This document shows, piece by piece, positions 22,080 through 31,752 of a DNA stretch of 64,000 nt. The number at the start of each line of letters is the position of its first letter. The stretch's first letter is position 1. The translations under genes and the position numbers were made by a program. Source of the stretch: Semisulcospira habei (taxonomy: Eukaryota > Mollusca > Gastropoda > Semisulcospiridae); the NCBI GenBank assembly GCA_036245525.1, contig BTPG01000003.1, positions 142,847,359 to 142,911,358 of the forward strand, in the 5' to 3' direction. The notes under the pieces are model-generated. The model did not search any database. It worked only from the letters and a program-made list of their open reading frames with translations, and was not told the DNA's origin.

Positions 22080-22972
22080 TCCACCCGTGCCCAGAGCGCC
22101 TACTCCTTCACGCTTGAAGGTTGTGCGGCAGGCCCTCGCCGCTAGAGATTTCTCGAGTGCAGCGGTAGAAGCTATCGCTACAGCCCACAAACCCTCGACA
22201 CAATGCGTCTACGAGGGAAGATGGCAAGTTCTGTGCTCCGGGGCGGCGTCCGTCGCCTCACCCCCACCGACCTAACTAACCACCAGCTCACGGACTTCTT
22301 CCTCTGGCTCTTTAGAGACCAAGGATGGCCCGTTGAGGACATGAATCGTACGACATGCTTCCTGGTTGCTCTTGCCACGGCGGCCTGAGTTAGTGAGCTA
22401 CACGCGCTGTCAGCGCGCCCTGCCTGCCTGCAGTTTCGAGTGGACAGTTCCGTACAGCGCCTTACGGACCCTGCCTTCATTGCCATGACCATGTCTCTTT
22501 GGACCGCGCCACAGGTGATCACCTTACGGCCACTGAGAGGGACGTACTTCCCCCAGGAGACCAGGCAACAAGATCCTCTGCAAGCCCTATGCCGACACAA
22601 AGCCATCCGGAGTGGACGCGCATGCCTCTTTTGCCGTTAACCCGGCAGGACTGACGCTACAGCCCAGACGATCTCTTCCTGGCTAAGCTCAGTCATACGG
22701 TCCGCCTACCAGGATCCCTCCCCGCAGGGAGCGAAGAGGCTAAAGTTATGTGCACACAAGGTACCACCATGGCCACGAACGTCGCGTTCGACTGGAACTG
22801 CACTGTCATACACATCGTGGCTGCCGTGGGCTGGCGGGCAGAATCTACCTTCGCCTGCTTCTATCTCAGGGGTCTGGCAGGCCAGCGAGACTACCTCGCG
22901 CTGGTGGGGGACATCACTGCAGCGCTACACTCCCTCCTGGCGCCTCGGCGCCATAGGTATAGACCTACCTAG
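22080..22972 (+). pseudogene. E0 tyrosine recombinase remnant
   Basis: Contains RLKVVRQALAARDFSSAAVE and VYEGRW, then WLFRDQG fused directly to RTTCFLVALATAA, so about 100 residues are missing. A stop replaces the Arg of the conserved RVSELHALS box. The C-terminal end is out of frame. Confidence 0.75.
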
Positions 22973-23059
22973 GGTTGTCGGGAGTTTGCGGCAAGGAGGA
23001 CGGCTCTTGGGCCCTAAAGGTGTGCTGGGGCGCGGCACCCTCCTCCTGTTCGCAATTCT

Positions 23060-23154
23060 TCCATAAAGTCATGTCATCGGTAATGTTTTTGAAGAAACAA
23101 ATTAATTTTTCTCTATAAGGTATTTTTTCGAAAAATACTTACTGATGACATGAC
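23060..23154 (+). repeat. E0 internal complementary region (ICR)
   Basis: Reads as the complement of the E0 left end joined to the complement of the right end (GTCATGTCATCGGTAATG .. ACTTACTGATGACATGAC). In DIRS elements this region is thought to template circular intermediates. Confidence 0.75.
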
Positions 23155-23203
23155 TCGGACGACCCTCCCACCTGCCCAGCTTGCCACTGGTGAGCTAAGT
23201 ATC

Positions 23204-23413
23204 CTGACTGGTTAGTCACACCGTGACTTGGAACCGGATGGGCAGTAACGGGAGACAACTCTCGGCCTCCCTCGGGTTTCCCCGAGTGCCTCCCGGGTTG
23301 TGTGGTAACACAATGGGTTCTTAGGCTAGAATTGAGTAAGTAGTAGACACTTCCATAAAGTCATGTCATCGGTAAGTATGTTTCAAAAAAATACCTATTA
23401 GAGAAAAATTAAT
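23204..23413 (+). repeat. E0 right inverted terminal repeat
   Basis: Complement of 13211-13404. The outer end carries GTCATGTCATCGGTAAG. Confidence 0.85.
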
Positions 23414-23496
23414 TTTTTTTTTAAATATTGTGCCCTAAGGTAGCAATTCTCAACCCTAGCAGTTGCCTCCTGAAAATTACAGTTCAGGAGAATGAT

Positions 23497-23590
23497 TCAC
23501 TATGATAGTGCAAGAGTGGTTCTAGAAGCGCTTGGCACCTAGAGGCGCCAAGCAATCCTGGCACCACCCTTAACTATTTTGGACAGTCCA
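23497..23590. repeat. Foldback element, family H1
   Basis: Arms with GATAGTGCAAGAGTGGTTC and CCACCCTTAACTATTTTGG; loop between CTTGGCACC and GGCGCCAAG. It lies 65 bases upstream of a CPT2 exon. Confidence 0.7.
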
Positions 23591-23654
23591 TATAGTTGTA
23601 GTGTGCCAGGGCTGTATGACAGATTGCGATTGTTTGTGTACATTTTTTGCACAG

Positions 23655-23759
23655 GATGCTGCCAGAGTCATTGTCCTGGTATGGAGCATATTGGTACAAG
23701 GCCTTTCCTCTCGACATGAGTCAGTATGGCAATTTGTTTAACTCCACACGAATACCCAG
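23655..23759 (+). CDS. CPT2: CPT2 exon ([20 protein letters not shown])
   Basis: A 105-base exon, phase 2 entry and phase 2 exit. Acceptor TTTTGCACAG|GA, donor GTAATC. It encodes [20 protein letters not shown] then [14 protein letters not shown]. It matches [20 protein letters not shown] and LFNSTRLP of vertebrate CPT2. The preceding intron (13.2 kb) contains the whole E0 element. Confidence 0.95.
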
Positions 23760-24242
23760 GTAATCAATCTGCCAGTAATTAAAGTTTCTAGCACTGACCA
23801 GCTGCTGACTAAACATATATGGGCACTCTTTCCTGTCTGACAATTGTAACTCATTAGAGACGTGCCACAAACAGATATGTGTAAACGTATGTATGCAGCA
23901 CATCTAGACATCTTTGTGTTAAGTACTTTTTTTTAAAGTCCCTTTGTACAGTAAACCCCTTCACTGCCAGTGGCAATTGATGATCTATCTGACGCCAAAT
24001 ATCAAATTTACCCTGGAAAAAATCCATCTTCCAAAGGCACAGGTCAGCAAGTGGCACTGATTATCATATGAGCTTTGGCATACGCGGGGGCTCATGAGGA
24101 TCTGAGCAACTTGCATTGTAGTGTTTTGTTCTAACAATGACAGTGGAGGAATTATCTGTTTTTCCTTTCTATATGTATTTATTCCCAACAGTATTGTTGG
24201 TACAGAAGAGATGTTTCATCAACCACATTTATAAGAGGTCAC
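23760..24242. other. CPT2 intron sequence, mostly unrecognised
   Basis: Contains a half copy of the TAACTCATTAGAGACGTGCCAC foldback seen at 10692. Nothing else is supported. Confidence 0.4.
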
Positions 24243-24482
24243 ATGTACATTTTGAGGCTGATTTTTCTCAAAATTTGCTTATTGTCCTACAAATTAGAAG
24301 ATAGATCAACCATTTTAGGAGTCCATTTTATTTCAAGCAGTAGTGTATCATGATGAAAAGGGTTAAAAAGACCATCAATGAGGTGGCTGTAGCCACCTAA
24401 ATAATTGTCTTTGATGACAGGTGACTCTTTTTGCCCTTCAAGAATTCTCTTGAGAGATGACCTGTCAATAAAAGCACTTTTT
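24243..24482. repeat. Left arm of a large inverted repeat (partner 29463-29735)
   Basis: GATGACCTGTCAATAAAAGC at about 24457 is complementary to GCTTTTATTGACAGGTCATC at about 29470. CATGATGAAAAGGGTTA, AGATAGATCAACCATT and TTTGAGGCTGATTT also have complements beyond 29500. The right partner holds an extra H1 hairpin at 29579-29662. Confidence 0.65.
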
Positions 24483-24483
24483 T

Positions 24484-25025
24484 GACTCGCGTGCGAAGCA
24501 AAAGTGAATCTATGTTCTGGGCCATTGGTCATCTGGTGTCCGTCCATTGCTGTCTGCCTGCCACCATCCATATTCCACGGTAAGCTTTAACGTTGGCATT
24601 TTCTCGGAGACTATTCAAGCTACAGTCTTCATCCTTGGCCAAAGGATACTTTGTGGCAAGAACTTTTTAAATATACCAATTTCAGTGACCTCTCACAAAG
24701 GTCAAGGTCACAGGGCATCAGGAAATTTATCAGAATTTTTTTTCAAATACTATTCACAACTTCAAACCCAAACTTGGTACAAAGATACCTGATGATAAGA
24801 CCTTTCTATGCATACTAATTTGGTTGATCCAACGGACAGGTTAAGGGTCACAAGAACTCAGGAAATAGGTCCAAAATAGCCATTTGACAAAAGATGTTTT
24901 TTCTCAAATACTATTCACAACTTGAAACCCAAACTTGCTACAGAGATACATGATACCTATCTTTGCATACTAATTTGGATGACCCCTCGGAAAGGTCAAG
25001 GGTCACAAGAGCTCAGGCAATAGGT
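24484..25025. repeat. Dispersed repeat copy 2, left part
   Basis: Same family as 1219-2170 (GTGCGAAGCAAAAGTGAATC .. CGGAAAGGTCAAGGGTCACA). Interrupted at 25025 by the full-length LINE and resumed at 28976. Confidence 0.75.
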
Positions 25026-28000
25026 CTCTCTCTCTCTTGGCTTGACTTCGCGAACGAAGATTCTATAGGGCTTGCCCACGTCGTCTGCAGGCATTTTCGT
25101 GGCTGCGGAGGCCAATCCGGGACAGGCAGGTACGACCGCAGTGGCTGCAGGGGAAGGTCTGTTCAGGGTTCTGAGTTACGACAGCTCTGTTTTTTCTTCT
25201 GAGCCGCTTGTCCTTAAGGTTAGCTCTGCGAGAGTCCTCAAAGGAGACGGCTGCCTTGTGAATGGTGGAGCGCCAGGTGTCACGGTCCGCAGCAAGCGAA
25301 GACCACTGGCGGTGGTCGATTTGGCAGGCACTAAGTGACTTCTTGAGACCGTCTTTGTACCTCTTCTTTGGTGCCCCTCTGTCTCGGTGTCCAGTGGCGA
25401 GCTCGCCGAACAGAGTGATCTTGGGTAGGCGATGATCCTCCATCCTGGAGACGTGCCCCGCCCAGCGAAGCTGTGTCCGCAGCAGCAAAGCCTCGATGCT
25501 CACAGTTTCCGCCTGTTCAAGGACCTCGACGTTGGTGACATAGTCACTCCAGTGAATGCTGAGGATGGTACGCAGGCAGCGCTGGTGAAAGCGTTCGAGG
25601 AGTCGTAGTTGGCTGCGGTAGAGGGCCCAGGACTCGGAACCGTACAGCAGGGTGGTGAGGACGACAGCTCTGTACACGCTGATCTTGGTGCCTTTTTTCA
25701 GCTGTTGATTGTGCCACACCCGCTTGAATAGTCGCCCGAAAGCACTGTTCGCTTTTGCCAGCCTGTTGTCCAGCTCCTTGTCCAGCTTGGCGTCTGACGT
25801 GATGATGCAGCCAAGGTAGGTAAACTGGTGTACAGACTTCAGTTCGGACTCGCCGATGGTGATGTGGGGAGGGCGATGCTCTTCCTTGGGTGCCGGCTGA
25901 TGAAGGACCTCTGTCTTTTTCAGACTGACCTCAAGTCCAAAGAGCTGGGCGGCATCTGCGAAGCAGGACGTAATGCGCTGCAAGGCTCTCTCTGTGTGTG
26001 CAACGAGGGCAGCGTCATCAGCAAAGAGCAGCTCACGAACCAGTTGGTCTAGGGTTTTCGTGTGGGCCTGCAGTCGTCTGAGGTTGAACAGGCTGCCATC
26101 GAGACGATACCTGATGTACACTGCGTCGTCGTCGTCGAGGTCCACTGTGGCCTGCTTCAACATCATGCTGAAGAAGATGGTGAAGAGGGTCGGTGCCAGC
26201 ACGCAGCCTTGCTTCACGCCGTTGCGAATGGGGAATGGTTCTGAGAGGTCACTGTTTAGTCTGACCTGGCCTTGCTGGTCCTCGTGGAGCTGGACGATCA
26301 TGTTGAGGAACTTTGGGGGACAGCCTAGTCGCTCCAGGATCTGCCACATACCTTGCCTGCTCACAGTGTCAAACGCTTTTGTTAGGTCGACAAACGTTAC
26401 GTACAGCCCTTTGTTCTGCTCGCGGCACTTCTCCTGAAGCTGTCTCAGCACAAAGACCATGTCGGTGGTACTCCTGTTGGCTCTGAAGCCACACTGGCCC
26501 TCTGGGAGGTGGTCTTCAGCGATGGCAGGTACCAGCCGATTCAGGAGCAACCTTGCGAGAATTTTCCCGGCAATGGGCAGCAGGGTAATTCCACGATAAT
26601 TAGAGCAGGCAGACTTCTCTCCTTTGTTCTTGTACAGGGTGATGATGACTGCATCACGGAGATCCTTTGGTAGTGTTCCTTTTTCCCAGCAGCAGAGAAA
26701 GAGGTCGTGGAGCTTGTTGTGCAGTGCTGGGCCTCCATGTTTCCAGATCTCTGGCGGGATTCCGTCAATGCCTGCTGCTTTGCCACTCTTGAGCTGGTGG
26801 ATGGCTGTGAGGGTCTCTTCGGCGGTGGGCGGTTCGTCCAATTCAACCTTTAGTGGAAGGTGTGGGATTTGAAGGATGACTGTTTCTTGAACAGTGCGCT
26901 CAGCGCCGAAGAGGTCCTGAAAGTATTCCGACCAGCGGTTCAAGATGGAGGTATTATCTGTGAGGAGTGCCTGTCCATCAGCGCTTCGCAGGGGACTTTG
27001 TACCAGGTGCCTAGGGCCATACACTGCTTTCAGTGCTTCGTAGAAGCCCCTGTAATCACCGTTGTCAGCGCAGAGCTGGGTCCTCTGTGCGAGTCTGGAC
27101 CACCACTCGTTCTGGAGCTCTCTAAGCTTGAGCTGGAGACTGCTGCAGATGAGGCGGAAGGCAGACTTCTTCACAGGGCAGGAAGGCTGGGCTAGGTGGG
27201 CCTGGTGGGCGGCTCTTTTTTTTGCTAGAAGTTCCTGGATCTCTACGTCGTTTTCGTCAAACCAGTCTTTGTTCCTCTTTCTAGCAAAGCCCAAGACTTC
27301 CACAGAAGATTTTACAATAGCAGTTTTCAGTTGTTCCCAGAGTGTTTCAGGGGAGGAGTCTGCTGGATCAACTGTGTCTTTGAGCATGCGCTGTAAATCG
27401 GCCTGAAGGGCAGCTTTCTTGTCGTCACGCTGAAGGCTGGCAACATCAAGCTTTTTCTTGGGGGGGCCCCCTTTCTTGGGTTTCAGCTTGAGGCGGAGCC
27501 TGAGTTTGCAGCGAACAAGGCGGTGGTCAGTGTGGCACTCTGCGCTGGGCATCACTCTGGTGAGAAGGACGTCACTGCGGTCCCTCTGACGCACTAGGAC
27601 ATAGTCGATAAGGTGCCAGTGCTTGGAGCGAGGATGCATCCAGGTGGTCTTTCGACTGTCCTTTTGCTGGAAAGTAGTGTTGGTGATGACAAGTTGCTGT
27701 TCTGCACAGAGCTCCAACAGTAAGCGACCATTGTCATTGCAGTTCCCAACGCCATGCTTGCCGAGGACTCCTTTCCAGGCTTCAGAGTCTTGGCCCACTC
27801 TGGCGTTGAAGTCGCCAAGGATGATGACTTTGTCGTCTGCAGGGGTGCTCTGCAGGAGGCTGCGCAGGTCAGAGTAGAACTTGTCTTTTTCTGCAGGCTC
27901 TGCCAGGAGGGTTGGGGAGTACACACTGAGAAGGGTGACGTATTGGTGGTGTCTCAGTGGGAGGCGCATGGACATGATGCGGTCGGAGTGACCCGTTGGT

Positions 28001-28965
28001 AGGTTTTCCAACTTAGTCGCAATGTGGGTCTTCACCATGAAGCCCACGCCTGAGAGCCGTCTTTCTGATGCAAGCCTGCCTGACCAGTAGAGGGTGTAGC
28101 CAGCGCCAAGTTCTTGGAGGCTGCCTTCCTCCGGGAGGCGTACTTCGCTGAGCGCGGCGATGTCGATGTTTAACCTCCGCAATTCATGGGCAATGAGGGC
28201 AGAGCGACGTTCAGGGCGTCCGCTGTCTGCTATGTCGAGCATGGTTCGGATGTTCCAGCATGCTACGTTGAGTCCGGTCGTGGTCGTCATGAGAGTGGAT
28301 CCATTGTTTTTTCTTGTTTTCTGACCGCATGAGAAGATGCCCGTTGACCGCGGCTAGCCAACTGGGTTACGAGGGGATGAGCTTTGGTTAGGCCACCTTT
28401 TCTAGGCCCCTCTCCGTGTGGAGCAAGCAGTGCTGTCCCTAGAGAAGGCTGCTTGGTCGTTCAGGGTGTGCCGAGTGACGTTGTCATCCCCATGTCAACA
28501 TCAGGCGACCAATATCCTGAACCGCCTGCATGCAGGTTTGAGACTGCGGCTTCCAGTGACATCTTTCACCTGCCGTTTTGCCCCTTGCCCATCGCTACAG
28601 GACTTGGAAAGTTCAGTGTCATAGTCCGTGGGCGTTTCCTAAAGCCTGCGCGGTGGAGCTTTTTGGTGGAGTGCAGTGTGCGCAGTACTGGCCCCACCCT
28701 TTAAACCCTTGGTTCGTTTGCCATGGCCTAGCAAGCTGGGACGGTGGCATCGAGGTCCTCGGGTCGTAGGTTTTATATCAGACTGTCCTTGTCTTAGTCT
28801 CTGGCTCAAAAGCCTTCCCCGGAGACACGGGGGCTTTGATGTCAGGGGTTTCCTCCCTTAGCCTTTCCGCAGCCAAGCGGCCAAGCCTGCAAGGCAGCAG
28901 GGGACTCGTGGAGGGCGGGGTCGTCTATGTCCCGTGCAGATGTGAACATCTGCCCACTGCCCAAA
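25026..28965 (-). mobile_element. Full-length LINE (APE-type non-LTR retrotransposon), copy 2
   Basis: Flanked by a perfect 10-base target duplication GGCAATAGGT (25016-25025 and 28966-28975) inside the dispersed repeat. On the minus strand: a 5' region of about 675 bases beginning with TTTGGGCAGTGGGCAG and a GCAGATGT/ACATCTGC hairpin; one ORF (28290 to 25063); a short 3' end with the hairpin CTTCGTTCGCGAAG (complement of 25046-25059); and a GA-rich tail. The precise duplication, intact ORF and complete 5' end suggest recent insertion. Confidence 0.95.
25063..28290 (-). CDS. LINE ORF: AP endonuclease, reverse transcriptase, C2H2-like finger (1075 aa)
   Basis: A single uninterrupted ORF of 1075 codons. 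An exonuclease-endonuclease-phosphatase type nuclease spans residues 1 to about 235 (NVACWNIRTM at 8, ALSEVRL, LGDFNARVG at about 158-166, TDHRLV near 230). The reverse transcriptase spans about 450-800 (GKAAGIDGIPPEIW at about 505, YRGITLLPIAGK, FRANRST, DLTKAFDTVSR, and the catalytic LLFADDAAL with FADD at about 755). A C-terminal zinc-finger-like motif HCGRTCLSRIGLRSHENAC lies near 1050. This domain set is often annotated in molluscs as craniofacial development protein 2-like. It makes cDNA by target-primed reverse transcription. The start at 28290 is the first Met before the nuclease core (MTTTTGLNVACWNIR). Key residues look intact. Clade not assigned. Confidence 0.95.
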   Translation of the reverse strand: MTTTTGLNVACWNIRTMLDIADSGRPERRSALIAHELRRLNIDIAALSEVRLPEEGSLQELGAGYTLYWSGRLASERRLSGVGFMVKTHIATKLENLPTGHSDRIMSMRLPLRHHQYVTLLSVYSPTLLAEPAEKDKFYSDLRSLLQSTPADDKVIILGDFNARVGQDSEAWKGVLGKHGVGNCNDNGRLLLELCAEQQLVITNTTFQQKDSRKTTWMHPRSKHWHLIDYVLVRQRDRSDVLLTRVMPSAECHTDHRLVRCKLRLRLKLKPKKGGPPKKKLDVASLQRDDKKAALQADLQRMLKDTVDPADSSPETLWEQLKTAIVKSSVEVLGFARKRNKDWFDENDVEIQELLAKKRAAHQAHLAQPSCPVKKSAFRLICSSLQLKLRELQNEWWSRLAQRTQLCADNGDYRGFYEALKAVYGPRHLVQSPLRSADGQALLTDNTSILNRWSEYFQDLFGAERTVQETVILQIPHLPLKVELDEPPTAEETLTAIHQLKSGKAAGIDGIPPEIWKHGGPALHNKLHDLFLCCWEKGTLPKDLRDAVIITLYKNKGEKSACSNYRGITLLPIAGKILARLLLNRLVPAIAEDHLPEGQCGFRANRSTTDMVFVLRQLQEKCREQNKGLYVTFVDLTKAFDTVSRQGMWQILERLGCPPKFLNMIVQLHEDQQGQVRLNSDLSEPFPIRNGVKQGCVLAPTLFTIFFSMMLKQATVDLDDDDAVYIRYRLDGSLFNLRRLQAHTKTLDQLVRELLFADDAALVAHTERALQRITSCFADAAQLFGLEVSLKKTEVLHQPAPKEEHRPPHITIGESELKSVHQFTYLGCIITSDAKLDKELDNRLAKANSAFGRLFKRVWHNQQLKKGTKISVYRAVVLTTLLYGSESWALYRSQLRLLERFHQRCLRTILSIHWSDYVTNVEVLEQAETVSIEALLLRTQLRWAGHVSRMEDHRLPKITLFGELATGHRDRGAPKKRYKDGLKKSLSACQIDHRQWSSLAADRDTWRSTIHKAAVSFEDSRRANLKDKRLRRKNRAVVTQNPEQTFPCSHCGRTCLSRIGLRSHENACRRRGQAL

Positions 28966-28975
28966 GGCAATAGGT

Positions 28976-29430
28976 AAAACATAGTCATATGTTGACAAGA
29001 AATGTTTTTTTTCTCAATTACTATTCACAACTTCAAACCCAAACTTGGTACAGAGATACCTGATGATAAGTAAGACCTTTCTATCCATACTAATTTGGAT
29101 GACCCATTGGAAAAGGTCATGGATCACAAGAGGTCGGCAGATGTGTATAAAATGCCAATTTTTGATAGAATTGTTGTTATTATCAACATTTTTGCAAACT
29201 TTTCAATCAAATTTGGCACAAAGGTAGCTGATGATAAGACCTTACTATGTATACTTAATTTAGTCGACTCATCTCAAAGGTCATGGGGGTTTGACAGATG
29301 TGTAAAAACTGATTAAATTTTGAGAAAACATGGATTTTGTTGGTGCAGAAGCCAACCCTTTTCTTATTGTCACATGTGTGGATCGGTCATACACGTGAGC
29401 TATAAGGGCTTTGCCTTTCTTGTTCTTGCA
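28976..29430. repeat. Dispersed repeat copy 2, right part
   Basis: Continues the module pattern after the LINE (GACAAGAAATG .. CAAACTTGGTACAGAGATAC .. TTTGGCACAAAGGTAGCTGA) and ends near ACACGTGAGCTATAAGGGC, as in copy 1. Confidence 0.75.
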
Positions 29431-29462
29431 AAAAATAGTGTGTATACACAACATTTTGGCAA

Positions 29463-29735
29463 GAAAAAGTGCTTTTATTGACAGGTCATCTCTACTCAAA
29501 ACAGGTTCTGCTGTAGTTTATTGTTGTCATAACCCTTTTCATCCTGATACGTACACTACTGATTGAAATAAAATTGACTATGATCGTTAAAGGGTGTTGC
29601 TAGAATAGCTTGGCGCCTGATATGCCAAGCTATTCTGGCACCACACTTGAACGACAATGGTTGATCTATCTCCTAATCTGTAATGCTGCCTTCATAGGAC
29701 AATAAGCAGATTTTAACAAATCAGCCTCAGAATGT
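29463..29735. repeat. Right arm of the large inverted repeat, with an H1 hairpin inside
   Basis: Complementary to 24243-24482 in several blocks. An H1 foldback (29579-29662; GTTAAAGGGTGTTGCTAG .. CCACACTTGAACG) interrupts it. Confidence 0.65.
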
Positions 29736-29776
29736 AGTGGGTTAAATCACAACTGCTGTCTTTGTCTCTTTTTTAG

Positions 29777-29874
29777 ACCTGAGAGAGACGAGTTGTACAC
29801 TGATAATTCTGCCAAACACTTGCTGTTGATGCGTCAGGGACACTTCTATATCTTTGACATCTTGGACAGGGATG
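29777..29874 (+). CDS. CPT2: CPT2 exon ([20 protein letters not shown])
   Basis: A 98-base exon with phase 2 entry and phase 1 exit. Acceptor TCTTTTTTAG|AC, donor GTATGA. It encodes [20 protein letters not shown] then [13 protein letters not shown], matching P..DEL.TD..ARHLLVLR.G and FYIFDVLDQDG of vertebrate CPT2. Confidence 0.95.
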
Positions 29875-30200
29875 GTATGATAGTATTGTCACTTTTTGTG
29901 CTTTTTTAACATGTTGTTCACGGATGGTGCCAAACTGTAAAATCGTTATGCTAACCTTCATGACAGATAACTGGTATACACAGGCATGGGAATTGTCCGC
30001 GAAATCCGCGAAATTCTGCGAGAAAAAGAAACCGCGAAAGAAGAAAGACATTTCCGCAAAAACCATTGTGGGTAGCAAAAGAAGGAAAGCACCGGTTATA
30101 TTCCGCGACAGAACCTGACGCGGCAGGCTGTGTCGGTGGCCTGCCATGAGTGCGCGCTGCACTGCGAACTTTAGCGGGTAGACCCAGGTGGCCCGAAAAT

Positions 30201-30412
30201 CCCCCCCCCCCCCCCTTCCCTCACTGTTTGATGTTCTGGCACCCAGAAGTAAGCAAGGTCCGCTGACAATCTCCCCCCCCCCCCCCCCCCCCCCCCCCCC
30301 ACTGTTTGATTTTCTGGTGCCCAGAAGTAAGCAAGGTCCATCACCTACTCCCCCCCTCCCCTCTCCCCCCACTGTTTGACTTTACCCCCCCCCCCCCCCC
30401 CCCCCCCCCCCC
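30201..30412. repeat. Poly-C interspersed minisatellite
   Basis: Three poly-C runs (30201-30215, 30273-30300, 30385-30412) alternate with three diverged units beginning CACTGTTTGA, two of which contain CCCAGAAGTAAGCAAGGTCC. The intron here is otherwise unrecognised. Confidence 0.9.
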
Positions 30413-30605
30413 ACTGACTTTTTGGCCCTCGCGGAAAGAAGATCTAGCGTGGTGGAGGCCTTTTGTATCAGGTTGAAGGCCCCGTTTCAGATGAATTTTG
30501 CTTGGGCATGGGCATTTCCCATGCCTGATACACATCATGGCACAGACTCACATGTGTTGCTGGGAGTACATGTCACGTTCATGAGTACCATAATTCATTT
30601 TACAG

Positions 30606-30752
30606 GTAACCTGATTGATGAGACAGAGATACTGGCTCACATAAAGTACATTCTGGCAGACACCCCACCACCCGTCACACACCCCTTGGGTGTTCTGACT
30701 ACCGCTGACCGCGACACTTGGACGAAAGCAAGGATACAGCTGCTGAATGCAG
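30606..30752 (+). CDS. CPT2: CPT2 exon (EILAHIKYILAD region)
   Basis: A 147-base exon with phase 1 entry and phase 1 exit. Acceptor TTTTACAG|GT, donor GTTAGT. It encodes NLIDETEILAHIKYILADTP, PPVTHPLGVLTTADRDTWTK and ARIQLLNA. It matches EIQAHLKYILSD and P..YLTSENRDIWAELRQKL of vertebrate CPT2. It is followed by the 29-kb intron with the DIRS cluster. Confidence 0.95.
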
Positions 30753-30947
30753 GTTAGTGTTTGCCCACCTCATTGAAATGTTTAGTATTTAAAAAAAACA
30801 AGACATGGTACCGTTCAACTCTGTAGCAAGTACGCGATAACATGGGCAGGCAGGCGTCAAACTGTAACAGTAGTAACAAGATAAAATTACATCACATCAA
30901 ACCACCCTAGCATTGCTGTTGAAAGCAGATCTTGTGCCAAGTGCCAT

Positions 30948-30991
<44 letters not shown>

Positions 30992-31177
30992 TGTGTCTGT
31001 GTGTGACAGCGACTAGAGCCCGTGTTTGTTGAGAGACAAGCTTGAAACTTTAGGATATTGCCTTTAAGAGAATTACCTCAAAGCAGGGTTTTTCTTTTTG
31101 TAATTGAAAATACACAGTGATGAAAAAATGATGTTTCACACAACAACAAAAAACAGCTGATCTGCATTGAGTTTGTA
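30753..31177. repeat. Left flank of the DIRS cluster: (TG)n and part of a dispersed repeat
   Basis: (TG)n lies at 30951-30990. ACAAGCTTGAAACTTTAGG at about 31037 belongs to the dispersed repeat also at 11041-11400, and its continuation appears at 52974-53230. The E1-E3 cluster therefore seems to have entered one copy of that repeat. Confidence 0.5.
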
Positions 31178-31752
31178 ATTGTTTTATCAAAACACATTAC
31201 CGATGGTATTACTTATAGGAAAAGTTACCTAGCTAGCCTAATTTTAGCCAAAATTTGGTTGTGTCCGTATAAGGGGGTGTTGGCAGGAGAGGGGCGCCAT
31301 AGAACAGGCCATAACCCTAGTAGCCTCCCCTTATTCCCATCCGGTACGAGATTACCCGGCATACCCCAGTTTAGTTCTTAGCTAGCCTGTAGAAGGTTGT
31401 GTCTGTACCTCGCTCTGCGTTTTCTACTATCGACCGGTCGGCTGACGACTTTGCTCGCTGTTTTCGTTCCCTTGGAACTTCTTGGAACATTCTTGGAGCT
31501 TACTAGTGTTATACCTGGGACTGTTGGTTGGAGCTCACGCCTGTGACTGGTTGGCTCGTGACTCGCCTTCCTGTTGGGACTTAGCCTGCTGGGAACTTTG
31601 CTGTTCGGACTGGGAGCCCGCGGCTTTGCCTGTCGCTGGTTCGACCCTACGTGCCTTCCCAGACGTGCCTGTGTGGCGGGGATTCGACGGTCCTTGTGCC
31701 CGATGGATTTCCACTTCACTTCGATAGACGTGGGTTTGCTCCTTGCTTCGCC

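Larger units (their letters stand above)
13211..23413 (+). mobile_element. DIRS-like tyrosine-recombinase retrotransposon E0 (old, nested, inactive)
   Basis: Left ITR at 13211-13404 and inverted right ITR at 23204-23413, ICR at 23060-23154. Its terminal core is TTACCGATGACATGAC. Order: short coding exon (13625-13671), a large intron swollen by a LINE, a TIR element and a SINE, ORF1 remnants, RT-RNase H remnants, and recombinase remnants ending at about 22972. All proteins are broken by stops and frameshifts. The recombinase lacks about 100 residues after ..WLFRDQG. Sense orientation relative to CPT2. It ends only 241 bases before the CPT2 exon at 23655. Confidence 0.9.

Noticed and set aside
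25973..27195. Plus-strand ORFs over the LINE
   Set aside because: Antisense shadows of the 1075-codon LINE ORF.
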